A stretch of DNA of 25,252 nt from Lachnospiraceae bacterium (GTDB lineage Bacteria; Bacillota_A; Clostridia; Lachnospirales; Lachnospiraceae): contig JAGBNT010000027.1 of the NCBI GenBank assembly GCA_017634255.1, positions 1 to 25,252 of the forward strand, given 5' to 3'. Within the stretch, counting starts at the first letter, position 1; each line of letters opens with the position of its first letter. This document shows, piece after piece, positions 1-8,122 of the stretch. The position numbers and the translations under genes are program-made. The notes under the pieces are model-generated. The model worked only from the letters and a program-made list of their open reading frames with translations, had not been told where the DNA came from and searched no databases.

Positions 1-189
1 ACCCTGAACGCGGCTCGCCAGTTCCAGTCCGAGGACCGGTACGGCAGCATCAGCGTCGGCAAGGAGGCGGACATGGTCGTGCTGGAGCGTGATATCACTG
101 CCTGCGATGCCGAACAGATCCATGACACACCGGTTCTGCGCACCATGGTTGGCGGCGAGTGGGTATACACCAGCGCGGAAAAATCATAA
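1..189 (+). CDS. C-terminal end of an amidohydrolase (YtcJ-like amidohydrolase 3 family), partial
   Basis: The reading frame is open from the first base and stops with TAA at 187-189, giving 62 residues. The segment GSISVGKEADMVVLERDI followed by a TMVGGEWVY-like end is the usual C-terminal pattern of metal-dependent amidohydrolases of the YtcJ/amidohydrolase-3 type, where the chain returns to the small beta-sandwich beside the TIM barrel. The metal-binding part lies outside the window, so the substrate cannot be told. Composition is odd: bases 1-180 are about 63% GC by hand count, every arginine codon is CGN and every isoleucine codon ATC, whereas the genes downstream use mostly AGA/AGG and often ATA. 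That fits recent transfer or a highly expressed gene. The family call is fairly safe; the exact product is not. Confidence 0.7.
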   Translation, partial: TLNAARQFQSEDRYGSISVGKEADMVVLERDITACDAEQIHDTPVLRTMVGGEWVYTSAEKS

Positions 190-221
190 TAGAATTACAG
201 ATTTGAATGAAACGTATCTAT

Positions 222-254
222 ATAAAGCTTGCAAATAATTTTTGCAGGCTTTAT
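222..254 (+). terminator. Hairpin terminator after the amidohydrolase gene
   Basis: Bases 222-235 pair with 241-254 over 14 base pairs with one G-T wobble around a 5-base loop (236-240). It starts 33 bases after the amidohydrolase stop. The stem ends in a short A/T run on both sides rather than a clean U tract, so it may be weak or act in both directions. Confidence 0.55.
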
Positions 255-273
255 ATTATCATGTAGAGATTTT

Positions 274-418
274 GTAACTGTTCAGAACCCCTTGGGTTCC
301 GAACAGTTACGGAAGCCCGCAATAAAGATTTGCCTCGCAAATGGGCGGGCTGCTAGCTAAATTTATTCTTTGGTACGCCCTCAGCAGCAAGTGCTTCGGG
401 GCTGTTCTGAATAGTTAC
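274..418. repeat. Palindrome-rich intergenic element 1 (three-arm repeat, MITE-like or structured RNA)
   Basis: Arm A, GTAACTGTTCAGAACCC (274-290), pairs with 294-310 in 16 of 17 positions around a CTT loop; the mismatch is A284 against C300. A third copy at 404-418 can also pair with A (274-288) over 15 contiguous positions, with one G-U. Between them is a central stem-loop: 314-320 with 345-351, and inside it 328-333 with 337-342 around loop CTC. A further imperfect stem is 377-380 with 399-402 and 383-386 with 392-395. The ends therefore form terminal inverted repeats of a 145-base unit, as in a miniature inverted-repeat element. No exact target-site duplication is visible. It ends 26 bases before yicC, so it is probably in that leader or terminates the upstream transcript. 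Confidence 0.6.
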
Positions 419-444
419 GAGAAATTTTTGATTAAGGAAGATCT

Positions 445-1326
445 ATGAAGATACGAAGTATGACCGGCTTCGGTCACGCAGAGAGCGAAACCGGGAGCAG
501 GAAGTTTACCGTTGAGGTCAAGGCGGTAAATCACCGTTTTCTTGAGGTGGGAATAAGAAGTCCCAAGGTTTTCAATATTTTTGAAGCCTCCATCCGTTCC
601 ACGATAAAGGAATACATAAGCCGGGGCAAGGTAGATGTCTTTATTACCTTTGAAGATAATTCTGAAAACAGTGGGCATGTAAGATACAACAGCAATCTTG
701 CCCGGGAATATCTTGAGCACATCCGCAGTATAAGCGGAGAGTTCGGTCTGAAAAATGACATATCGGCAGTGGCTCTTTCGAGGTTTCCTGATGTTTTTAC
801 AACACAGGATATGAGTATAGATGAGGATGAGCTGTGGAAGGAACTGGAAGCGGTTTTAAGGCAGGCACTTCAAAATCACGTTGGTACACGAGAGACCGAG
901 GGAGAAAACCTGCGCTCCGACATTATCGAGAAGCTGGACGGGATGTTGAATAACGTTCTTGTAATAGAAAAAAATTCTCCACAGATAGTTGAGGAATACA
1001 GGAAAAAGCTTCGAGCCAAGGTGGCTGAGCTGATAGATGACAGCCAGATAGATGAAGCAAGGCTTACCACAGAGGTTGTGATATATGCCGATAAGATCTG
1101 TGTGGATGAGGAGATAGTCAGGCTAAAGAGCCATATAGAGTCGATGAAGCAGACCTTAAAGGACGGAGGTAGCTGCGGAAGAAGGCTTGACTTCATCGCT
1201 CAGGAGATGAACAGGGAGGCAAATACGACGCTGTCAAAGGCGGGAGACCTTATTACAAGCGATATTGCCATCGACCTGAAGACGGATATTGAAAAGGTTA
1301 GGGAACAGATACAGAACATTGAATAA
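445..1326 (+). CDS. yicC: YicC/YloC family endoribonuclease
   Basis: The 293-residue protein opens with MKIRSMTGFGHAE, the hallmark start of the YicC/YloC family, and ends with the conserved DUF1732 region (LDFIAQEMNREANTTLSKAGD and the TDIEKVREQIQNIE tail). Length matches the family at about 290 residues. E. coli YicC and B. subtilis YloC have been described as endoribonucleases, YicC acting in small-RNA turnover; the role here is inferred from the family. The ATG has an AAGGAAG ribosome site at 434-440. It heads the conserved yicC-remA-gmk-rpoZ run, and its stop overlaps the likely remA start by 8 bases. A palindromic element lies directly upstream, and I could not identify a convincing promoter. 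Confidence 0.9.
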   Translation: MKIRSMTGFGHAESETGSRKFTVEVKAVNHRFLEVGIRSPKVFNIFEASIRSTIKEYISRGKVDVFITFEDNSENSGHVRYNSNLAREYLEHIRSISGEFGLKNDISAVALSRFPDVFTTQDMSIDEDELWKELEAVLRQALQNHVGTRETEGENLRSDIIEKLDGMLNNVLVIEKNSPQIVEEYRKKLRAKVAELIDDSQIDEARLTTEVVIYADKICVDEEIVRLKSHIESMKQTLKDGGSCGRRLDFIAQEMNREANTTLSKAGDLITSDIAIDLKTDIEKVREQIQNIE

Positions 1327-1555
1327 GCTGATCAATATAGGTTTTGGAAATATAGTAAACGCGGATAAGATAATCGCGATAGTAACTTCAGACAGCGCAC
1401 CGGCAAAGAGGCTAATGCAAAATGCCAAGAAAAACGGCACTGCGATAGACGCGACGCACGGGCGGAAGGTGAAGGCGGTTTTGGTAATGGAAAGTTCACA
1501 GGTGGTATTTTCGGCTTTGCTGCCTGAGACTATAGTAGGAAGGTTGGAGGACTAA
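1319..1555 (+). CDS. remA: Extracellular matrix regulator RemA-like (DUF370)
   Basis: The 78-residue protein begins NKLINIGFGNIV and carries SAPAKRLMQNAK and IDATHGRKVKAVLVM. This is a clear match to RemA/DUF370, a small DNA-binding protein that activates matrix and osmoprotection genes in B. subtilis and assembles into rings. The start is set by family alignment at TTG 1319, which lies inside the end of yicC and overlaps its stop, suggesting coupled translation. Another in-frame TTG at 1289 would add ten residues without family support. The ribosome site is weak (AGGG about 15 bases upstream), which fits coupling. In many Clostridia this gene always sits between yicC and gmk, where its targets are not known. 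Confidence 0.9.
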   Translation: MNKLINIGFGNIVNADKIIAIVTSDSAPAKRLMQNAKKNGTAIDATHGRKVKAVLVMESSQVVFSALLPETIVGRLED

Positions 1556-1563
1556 TCTTAAGC

Positions 1564-2205
1564 ATGTCAGAAAACGGAATATTGGTAGTTGTGTCCGGCT
1601 TTGCCGGAGCAGGGAAGGGAACCCTGATGAAAAAACTCATTTCAAGATACGACAATTATTCCCTTTCTGTCTCTGCTACATCGAGGCAGCCGCGTCCCGG
1701 GGAGGAAGAGGGCGTAAGCTATTTTTTTAAATCCAGAGAAGAATTTGAGGAAATGATCCACGAGGATGCTTTTCTTGAGTATGCCGAGTATGTAGGTAAT
1801 TACTACGGCACACCGAAAGCCTTTGTGGAAAAAATGCTCGGCGAAGGGAAGAGGGTTGTGCTGGAGATTGAGATCCAGGGAGCCTTCCAGATAAAGAGAA
1901 AGTTTCCGCAGGCGCTCCTGATATACGTGATGCCGCCGTCCGCCGAGGAATTGATGCGAAGGATAAACGGAAGGGGAACCGAGACCGCCGACGTAATCCG
2001 GAGCAGGATGAAGAGGGCTGTCGAGGAGGCAGAGGGTATAGAGCACTATGACTATATCGTTATCAATGACGATATAGAAGAGTGTACGGAGACAATGCAT
2101 TCTATTATTGAGTCGGCAATGTTCACTCCAAAGCGAAGGGCTGACTTTATAGATAAGATAAGAAAAGATCTTAAGGAACTGCTTAAGAACAGCAAAAAAA
2201 ATTAA
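1564..2205 (+). CDS. gmk: Guanylate kinase
   Basis: This 213-residue protein phosphorylates GMP to GDP with ATP in the cytoplasm, on the route to GTP and dGTP. The P-loop is SGFAGAGKGT at residues 11-20, followed by the GMP-binding region SATSRQPRPGEEEGVSYFF, and EYAEYVGNYYGTP and EIEIQGAFQIK, all typical of Gmk. The first P-loop residues are FA where PS is more common, though the essential GxxGxGKG pattern is intact. A GGAGG lies at the end of remA, about 14 bases before the ATG. It follows remA by 8 bases and precedes rpoZ by 21, as in other Firmicutes. Confidence 0.95.
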   Translation: MSENGILVVVSGFAGAGKGTLMKKLISRYDNYSLSVSATSRQPRPGEEEGVSYFFKSREEFEEMIHEDAFLEYAEYVGNYYGTPKAFVEKMLGEGKRVVLEIEIQGAFQIKRKFPQALLIYVMPPSAEELMRRINGRGTETADVIRSRMKRAVEEAEGIEHYDYIVINDDIEECTETMHSIIESAMFTPKRRADFIDKIRKDLKELLKNSKKN

Positions 2206-2226
2206 AGGATAAGAGAGGAGAAAATC

Positions 2227-2532
2227 ATGTTACACCCGTCATATACGGATTTAATGGATGTCGTTAATGCAGGAGTTGAAGAGGGAGAAGAGCCCATTGT
2301 AAGCAGCAGGTATTCGATAGTTCTTGCTACGGCAAAGAGGGCACGCCAGATAATTGACGGTTCCGAACCGCTTGTATATATCAATGACAAAAAGCCTCTT
2401 TCAACGGCAGTTGAAGAATTAAATTCCGGGGCAATGAAGATCTTAAACCATGATGAAGTGCTGGAAGCAATGGCGGAAGAAGCCATAGAGGAGAACGCTC
2501 AGGAAACAGCGGCTTCAGAAGAGGAAGCATGA
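2227..2532 (+). CDS. rpoZ: DNA-directed RNA polymerase omega subunit
   Basis: The 101-residue protein begins MLHPSYTDLMDV and contains SSRYSIVLATAKRARQI, the omega signature that contacts the C-terminal tail of the beta-prime subunit and helps assemble RNA polymerase. KPLSTAVEELNSGAMKI also fits the family. The last 25 or so residues are strongly acidic (EEAIEENAQETAASEEEA) and probably disordered. A strong ribosome site, GAGAGGAG, precedes the ATG. The stop overlaps the rimO start by 4 bases (ATGA). Position right after gmk is the usual one. Confidence 0.93.
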   Translation: MLHPSYTDLMDVVNAGVEEGEEPIVSSRYSIVLATAKRARQIIDGSEPLVYINDKKPLSTAVEELNSGAMKILNHDEVLEAMAEEAIEENAQETAASEEEA

Positions 2533-3857
2533 AAATACATTTCGTGTCCTTAGGATGCGATAAGAATCTGGTGGATTCCGAGAGGATGATAGCACAGTGC
2601 GCCTCAGCCGGTTATGAATTTACCGACGATCCTTCAGTCGCAGATATCATCGTTGTAAATTCCTGCTGCTTTATAGATTCCGCTAAGGAGGAGAGCATAA
2701 ACGAGCTGCTTTCTATGGCGGAATATAAGACAGAGGGGCATCTGCAATGTCTGGTTCTGGCAGGCTGCATGGCGGAAAGATACGCTAAAGAGGTTGAAAA
2801 GGAGCTGCCCGAGGTGGATGTACTGGTGAACGTTTCCGAGTTTACCCGGGTGGCTGAACATATTGAGGAGTTCCTGAAAGAGAACTCCATGGAAGTTCCT
2901 GAAAGAATATCCGCGGCGGATGAGGGTGCCCGAAGCATCTCTACCACCGGGCATTTTGAGTATTTAAAAATAGCAGAGGGGTGTGATAAGCGCTGTACTT
3001 ACTGCGCCATACCCTATATAAGAGGGAGCTATAAAAGCGTTCCCATGATAAAGCTCTTAAACGAGGCGAGGTATCTTGCCGAACAAGGCGTTAAAGAGCT
3101 TATTTTAGTGGCGCAGGAAACCTCAAACTACGGAGTTGACCTCTACGGGGAGAAGAAGCTTTCGGAGCTTTTGCATAAGCTCTGTGAGATTGACGGTCTT
3201 AAGTGGATAAGGATAATGTATTGCTACCCGGAGGAGATAGACGACGAGCTTATTCAGACGATAAAGAGCGAAGAAAAGATATGCCACTATCTGGATATAC
3301 CCATCCAGCATGCTTCAAACGAGGTCTTAAGACGGATGGGAAGGAGATGCAGCAGGGAACAGTTAGAAGAGGTGATAAATACCCTGCGAAGCGAGATACC
3401 CGACATAGCCATAAGAACTACGCTTATAACGGGTTTTCCCGGAGAGAGCGAAGAGGACTTCAGGCAGTTATTAAGCTTCGTGGAGGAAAAACGCTTTGAC
3501 AGATTGGGCTGCTTTACTTATTCCAGGGAAGAGGGGACGCCCGCAGCCGATTTTGAGGGTCAGCTTCCGGATAAGATAAAGGCCGAAAGGCGTGATGTCA
3601 TAATGGAGCTCCAGCAGGAAATTGTATTCGAGGATGCCGAAAAACTGGTGGGAAGGGAGCTTGAGGTGCTGATAGAGGGTGCTCTGCCGGAGGACAGAGT
3701 ATATGTTGGCAGGACATACAGGGATGCGCCCGATGTTGATGGATATATATTCGTAGATTACGGACAGACCGGGGGCGCTCTTGTAACGGGAGATATGGTA
3801 AGGGTAAGGGTAACCGGCACCCATGACTATGATCTCGTAGGAGAGATAGTGTCTTAA
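2529..3857 (+). CDS. rimO: Ribosomal protein S12 methylthiotransferase RimO
   Basis: This 442-residue radical-SAM enzyme adds a methylthio group to an aspartate of ribosomal protein S12. Domain order is clear: an N-terminal UPF0004 domain with cluster cysteines C10, C46 and C80 (SLGCDKNLVDSE, NSCCFID, LAGCMAERY), the radical-SAM motif GCDKRCTYCAIP with C152, C156 and C159, then YCYPEEIDDELI and PIQHASNEVLRRMGR, and a C-terminal TRAM domain from about residue 375. The SLGCDKNLVDSE start separates RimO from its tRNA-modifying relative MiaB. It overlaps rpoZ by 4 bases with GAGGAAG upstream. In Clostridia rimO is often directly followed by pgsA; here a large membrane protein gene sits between them. 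Confidence 0.93.
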   Translation: MKIHFVSLGCDKNLVDSERMIAQCASAGYEFTDDPSVADIIVVNSCCFIDSAKEESINELLSMAEYKTEGHLQCLVLAGCMAERYAKEVEKELPEVDVLVNVSEFTRVAEHIEEFLKENSMEVPERISAADEGARSISTTGHFEYLKIAEGCDKRCTYCAIPYIRGSYKSVPMIKLLNEARYLAEQGVKELILVAQETSNYGVDLYGEKKLSELLHKLCEIDGLKWIRIMYCYPEEIDDELIQTIKSEEKICHYLDIPIQHASNEVLRRMGRRCSREQLEEVINTLRSEIPDIAIRTTLITGFPGESEEDFRQLLSFVEEKRFDRLGCFTYSREEGTPAADFEGQLPDKIKAERRDVIMELQQEIVFEDAEKLVGRELEVLIEGALPEDRVYVGRTYRDAPDVDGYIFVDYGQTGGALVTGDMVRVRVTGTHDYDLVGEIVS

Positions 3858-3872
3858 GGAAAATCAATAATA

Positions 3873-6791
3873 ATGGATATAAGAATGAAGTTAAAAAAAT
3901 TAGGTGCCAGACTTGAAAAGAGTCCTGTAACGCTGTACAGCCTTTGCTTTCTGGTGCTGTCACTGCTGGTGTTTTCATGGATATATCTTAGAGGGCTCAC
4001 CTTTATAGACGGGGGAGATTCTCTTACCCAGCATTATAAGGCATTTACCTATTACGCTAAATATTTAAGAAACATAGCCTCTACTCTTATCCGTGAGCAC
4101 CGCCTGGTCATGCCGCGGTTTTATTTCGGACTGGGTGAGGGCGGAGATATTATCGGTACCCTGCATTACTATTGCATAGGCGATCCGATAGCGCTTATCG
4201 GAGTTTTCTTTCCTGAAAGATATATGTACCTGGGCTACGCGCTTGCCCAGGTGGTCCGCATGTATCTTTCAGGTCTGTTCTTTATATTCCTTTGCCGTGA
4301 GACCATGGAAAAGCCCTCTGCAGGTGCGCTTGTTTCAGGAGGGTGCATCTATGCCTTTTCCGCCTTTACCATGGTGTATTTTTGCGGACACAGCTTTTTC
4401 CTTAACGCAGTTGAATATCTTCCGCTGGTGATCCTTGGGATCGAAAGGCTGCTGCGGCGCAAGAGCCCCTGGGTTCTCATACTGGGAGTGATGTTTGCGG
4501 CTTTAAGTAATTTCTATTTTTTCTATATGATAGGGATAATGGCTGCGATTTACTGCGTTCTCCGGCTGGGCATCCTGTATCATAAGGACTTAAAGACTGC
4601 CGGAGCCATGCTTTTAAAGCTTGCAGGCTCCGCCCTGCTGGGAATGATAATGGCGGGAGTCATTCTGTTTCCGCAGCTTTACGTCTTCCTTGGAAATCCC
4701 AAGAACGGTCTTGAATTTCTTGATCCCATGTTCTACGACCCCTGGTATTATATGGAGCTGCCGGGAACCCTGGTTTCGTCTGCATCCTTTGGCACGGTGG
4801 GTATAATCCTGCCGGCGCTCATCTTTTTATTTATGCAAAAGAAGAAATATCTTACTGTAAAGCTTTGCTCCTGCATAGTTTTCCTGTTCCTGCTCCTGCC
4901 GTTTTTTGGAAGTGTATTTAACGGCTTTTCCCATTCCCTGGATCGCTGGATCTTCCTTGCGGTTTTGCTGGAAGCCTATATCATCACTCTTATGTGGGAT
5001 AAAATGTTTGAAATGAGCCCGGGTCAGGCAGGGAAGGTGTTTTTTATCTGCTGTATATATTTTGCTGCCCTGATCCTCCTTGAGGGAGCAGATACGAAAT
5101 CCTCCCTGACGGGTATGACAGAGGCGTTTATCTTCCTCTTTGCCTGCACCATAAGGAGAGAAGGCAATACAGATATATCTAAAAATAAGTACAGGATATT
5201 TGCATCTGTCGCCGCCCTTGCCTTTGTCTATATTAGCTGGTACTTTATGTTTTCGCCGGCTGAGAGTGGCAGACACCCTTTGAGCGTCGATGACATAACC
5301 AAGAAGGAGGCTGATTCAGCTGACGTCGTTAAGGACATTGCTTTAAAGGAGGGCTTTGATGACTTTTACAGGGTGGTGGACATAGGAGATATCAATCCGG
5401 GAATACTGACTGGACTTTCCTCCACCTCCTTTTACTGGTCTACATTAAACCCTTACGAGGATGAATTTATGCAGACCCTCGGGATGAGAAATAATGACAG
5501 TGTTGCCGTTTTTGACTATGATGAGCGCACTATCGCTACGGATATAGCTTCGGTAAGGTATTATGGGGACGGCTACGAAAAGGATATTCCCGGTGTGCCC
5601 TACGGATATTCACTCTTAGGACAGGTGGATTATTCGGGGCTTAGAAGAAATGCCAAGCTGGAGGAGCTGAAGGCGGAGCTGGGTCTGGATGAGCTTACTG
5701 AAGCGCAGGCAGCAGAGATAACCGATGAGATGGACGAAAAAGGTGCGGTCTATGAAAATGATTACTTCTTGCCTCTGGGCTTCGCCTATGATAAATATTA
5801 TCCGTTGGAGGATGCCTTAAAGCTTAACCTTCTGGAAAGGGAGGATATCATGCTGGATGCGGCGGTGCTCGATCTTGAAGGCAGGGAGCTGCCAAAGGAG
5901 GAGAAGCTTAGCTATGAGTCGAGGGTCGTAAGCCTTCCCTATACCCTGGAATATGACCCCGAGAAGATGTATATTGATGGGTCGAGGTATATCACGACCT
6001 CCGGAGGTACAGAGCTTATAATCAATATTGAAGCGGACACCTCGGGCATGGAGGTTATGGCAGGAATGGACGGTCTCGATTTTGAGCCCGTCAATGACTA
6101 TCAAAGATATTTTGGGGACGATGCTCTGTATGACCCCTCGCATTTATACAGCAAAACTGCGTTTGAGCTTAAGTCCGATCAGGCAAAGAGAGATATCCTT
6201 CGCCAGCCCTATAGGGAAAAGGAGTGGAAAACCTCCTTTTCGCTTGTGGATGAGTATGGGAGACAGAAGGGCTTCACATACCTTTCCCCGTATGATAAAA
6301 AATACTGCGGGAAGCATGAATATCTTGTAAATTTCGGTTACGGGGATGTGGGTGTCAGTACGGTTACCGTTGCATTTGCTCAGCCGGGAATATACAATAT
6401 TGATAATATCTTAGTCTACGGTCATCCGTTAAATGATTATGCCGAAAGAAACGCGAAGCTTAAGGAAAACGTGCTTGAGGACGAGTATGTCGGAGTGGAT
6501 GAGGTAAGCGGAAGGGTCGCGTTCGACACTCCTAAGCTTCTCTACTTTTCAATTCCCTATTCCAAAGGGTGGGATGCGTATGTGGACGGAATACAAACTC
6601 CCCTGTACCGGGCAAATTATATGTATTCGGCAATTGATGTCGGACAGGGAGAGCATGATATAACCTTAAGGTATCATACACCCTATCTGGCGGAGGGAGC
6701 GGCGGCAAGCTGCGCAGGCTTTGTGATCTTTATTGTTATGATAGTGGTAACTCAAAAAAGAGGAAGGAGTAATAAAAATGAATCTGCCTAA
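3873..6791 (+). CDS. YfhO family multi-pass membrane protein, likely GT-C glycosyltransferase
   Basis: The 972-residue protein has about ten to twelve hydrophobic segments in its first 460 residues, then a long soluble region (about 465-940, probably outside the cell) and one last membrane segment near 943-960 before a basic tail. The first loop carries FIDGGDSLTQHY (residues 44-54), where GT-C enzymes keep a catalytic acidic residue, and SLDRWIF at 355-361; both fit the YfhO family. B. subtilis YfhO has been linked to transfer of sugars from undecaprenyl phosphate to lipoteichoic acid, so an envelope glycosylation role is likely, but acceptor and sugar are unknown. AAGGAAAA lies about 10 bases before ATG. 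Its 3' end overlaps pgsA by 14 bases, so the two are probably co-translated. Confidence 0.8.
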   Translation: MDIRMKLKKLGARLEKSPVTLYSLCFLVLSLLVFSWIYLRGLTFIDGGDSLTQHYKAFTYYAKYLRNIASTLIREHRLVMPRFYFGLGEGGDIIGTLHYYCIGDPIALIGVFFPERYMYLGYALAQVVRMYLSGLFFIFLCRETMEKPSAGALVSGGCIYAFSAFTMVYFCGHSFFLNAVEYLPLVILGIERLLRRKSPWVLILGVMFAALSNFYFFYMIGIMAAIYCVLRLGILYHKDLKTAGAMLLKLAGSALLGMIMAGVILFPQLYVFLGNPKNGLEFLDPMFYDPWYYMELPGTLVSSASFGTVGIILPALIFLFMQKKKYLTVKLCSCIVFLFLLLPFFGSVFNGFSHSLDRWIFLAVLLEAYIITLMWDKMFEMSPGQAGKVFFICCIYFAALILLEGADTKSSLTGMTEAFIFLFACTIRREGNTDISKNKYRIFASVAALAFVYISWYFMFSPAESGRHPLSVDDITKKEADSADVVKDIALKEGFDDFYRVVDIGDINPGILTGLSSTSFYWSTLNPYEDEFMQTLGMRNNDSVAVFDYDERTIATDIASVRYYGDGYEKDIPGVPYGYSLLGQVDYSGLRRNAKLEELKAELGLDELTEAQAAEITDEMDEKGAVYENDYFLPLGFAYDKYYPLEDALKLNLLEREDIMLDAAVLDLEGRELPKEEKLSYESRVVSLPYTLEYDPEKMYIDGSRYITTSGGTELIINIEADTSGMEVMAGMDGLDFEPVNDYQRYFGDDALYDPSHLYSKTAFELKSDQAKRDILRQPYREKEWKTSFSLVDEYGRQKGFTYLSPYDKKYCGKHEYLVNFGYGDVGVSTVTVAFAQPGIYNIDNILVYGHPLNDYAERNAKLKENVLEDEYVGVDEVSGRVAFDTPKLLYFSIPYSKGWDAYVDGIQTPLYRANYMYSAIDVGQGEHDITLRYHTPYLAEGAAASCAGFVIFIVMIVVTQKRGRSNKNESA

Positions 6792-7320
6792 TAAACTTAC
6801 AATATTGAGGGTCATTCTGGTTCCGGTGTTCATTGCGGTAATGCTTGCACAGCCCTTTGGGGTCAACTCAAAGTGGGTGGCGCTGGCAATCTTTATCATC
6901 GCTTCACTGACTGATCTTCTGGACGGAAAGATCGCTAGAAAATATAATCTCGTAACCAATTTCGGAAAATTTATGGATCCCCTAGCGGATAAGATGCTGG
7001 TCTGCTCGGCTCTCATATGCCTTTCCTCCCTTGGAAGGCTAGAGGCATGGATCACGATACTCATAGTTGTAAGAGATTTCATTATAAGCGGCTTCAGGCT
7101 TGTGGCGAGCGACAACGGGGTTGTTATAGCGGCTAGCTACTGGGGAAAGTTCAAGACCACCTTTCAGATGATAATGATAATCCTGATCATAGCAGATATA
7201 AACATAGCTCCTATACCGGTGCTTACGGTCATAATAAAATATATTGCAGTTATACTTACGGTTTATTCGCTCATTGATTACATAGTGAAAAACAAGGAAG
7301 TCTTAAAAGAAAACAAGTAG
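6778..7320 (+). CDS. pgsA: CDP-diacylglycerol-glycerol-3-phosphate 3-phosphatidyltransferase
   Basis: This 180-residue integral membrane enzyme makes phosphatidylglycerol phosphate from CDP-diacylglycerol and glycerol-3-phosphate, the committed step to phosphatidylglycerol and cardiolipin. The CDP-alcohol phosphotransferase motif is complete: D46, D49, G50, A53, R54, G63, D67 and D71. The start MNLPNKLTILRVILVPVF is typical of PgsA. About five or six membrane helices can be seen. GGAAGGAG precedes the ATG, inside the end of the YfhO-like gene. The order rimO-(yfhO)-pgsA-cinA resembles the usual clostridial rimO-pgsA-cinA cluster. Confidence 0.93.
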   Translation: MNLPNKLTILRVILVPVFIAVMLAQPFGVNSKWVALAIFIIASLTDLLDGKIARKYNLVTNFGKFMDPLADKMLVCSALICLSSLGRLEAWITILIVVRDFIISGFRLVASDNGVVIAASYWGKFKTTFQMIMIILIIADINIAPIPVLTVIIKYIAVILTVYSLIDYIVKNKEVLKENK

Positions 7321-7333
7321 GACAGGAGAAGCG

Positions 7334-8122
7334 ATGGAAGTATATAACAGTATCAGCGAGGATTACAGCGCGGTTTTAAAGCTGTGCGGTGTGGATGAGG
7401 AAGAGGTCAGGGAAAAGTGCTTAGGTTTTATCGACGGAACAAACCCTAAGCTTGAGCTCATATATGATGAAGCAGTGGGACCCGAGGTCACGGTTATCAT
7501 AGAATCCCAGTCAGAGGGCGAGCTTTCCGCAAAGAAGGTCGCAAAGCCCGTAATAAAGGAGCTTAAGAATATCTTCGGTGAGAAGATATATTCCATGCAG
7601 CCGGACCGCACTCTGGAAGAGGTTGTTGTGGAGCTGTTAAAGGAGAACTCCCTTACGGTGACTACGGCTGAAAGCTGCACCGGGGGTCTTGTATCTGCAA
7701 GACTCATAAATGTGGCAGGAGCTTCGGAGGTCTTTAAGGAAGGCTTTATCACCTATTCCAATAAGGCTAAGCGCAGATATCTGGGAGTGAAAAAGGGAAC
7801 GCTTTTAAAATATACGGCGGTAAGCGAAGATGTTGCAAAGGAAATGGCTAAGGGCGCAGCGCTTGAAGCGAAGGCTGACTGCTCGGTGGCGGTAACGGGT
7901 ATCGCAGGTCCCGACGGAGGTACCGACAAGAAACCGGTGGGAACCGTATATATAGCCTGCTGGATCGACGGGAATCTATTTTCCAGGGAATATCATTTTA
8001 AAGGGGACAGGATGGGGATAAGACAGAGCGCGGTTACTGCAGCCCTGACCCTGCTTCGAAGCTGTCTTTTAAGATATTATGCACAGATGACCTTCGGGCT
8101 CGGAGACAGAAAGAAAAAGTAG
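7334..8122 (+). CDS. cinA: CinA-type nicotinamide-nucleotide amidase lacking the molybdopterin-binding-like N-terminal domain
   Basis: The 262-residue protein carries a C-terminal CinA deamidase domain (about residues 92-255) with TAESCTGGLVSARL (proposed catalytic S114), FITYSNKAKRRYLGV and GIAGPDGGTDKKPVGTVYI (189-206). This domain converts NMN to nicotinic acid mononucleotide in pyridine nucleotide recycling. Residues 1-90 resemble the KH-like linker domain of full-length CinA, ending DRTLEEVVVELL. The roughly 170-residue COG1058 pyrophosphatase-like domain that normally comes first is absent. The start is well supported: AGGAGAAG before ATG, 13 bases after pgsA. No remnant of the missing domain fits in that gap, so the short form looks genuine. 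Its stop lies at the foot of a hairpin. Confidence 0.88.
   Translation: MEVYNSISEDYSAVLKLCGVDEEEVREKCLGFIDGTNPKLELIYDEAVGPEVTVIIESQSEGELSAKKVAKPVIKELKNIFGEKIYSMQPDRTLEEVVVELLKENSLTVTTAESCTGGLVSARLINVAGASEVFKEGFITYSNKAKRRYLGVKKGTLLKYTAVSEDVAKEMAKGAALEAKADCSVAVTGIAGPDGGTDKKPVGTVYIACWIDGNLFSREYHFKGDRMGIRQSAVTAALTLLRSCLLRYYAQMTFGLGDRKKK

Noticed and set aside
266..430. Target-site duplication around element 1 (GAGATTTT left, GAGAAATTTTT right)
   Set aside because: The two copies are not identical and lie in A/T-rich sequence, so chance similarity is likely.
1289..1555. Longer remA from the earlier TTG at 1289
   Set aside because: The ten added residues lie within yicC and do not match RemA, whose conserved sequence starts at KLINIGFGN.
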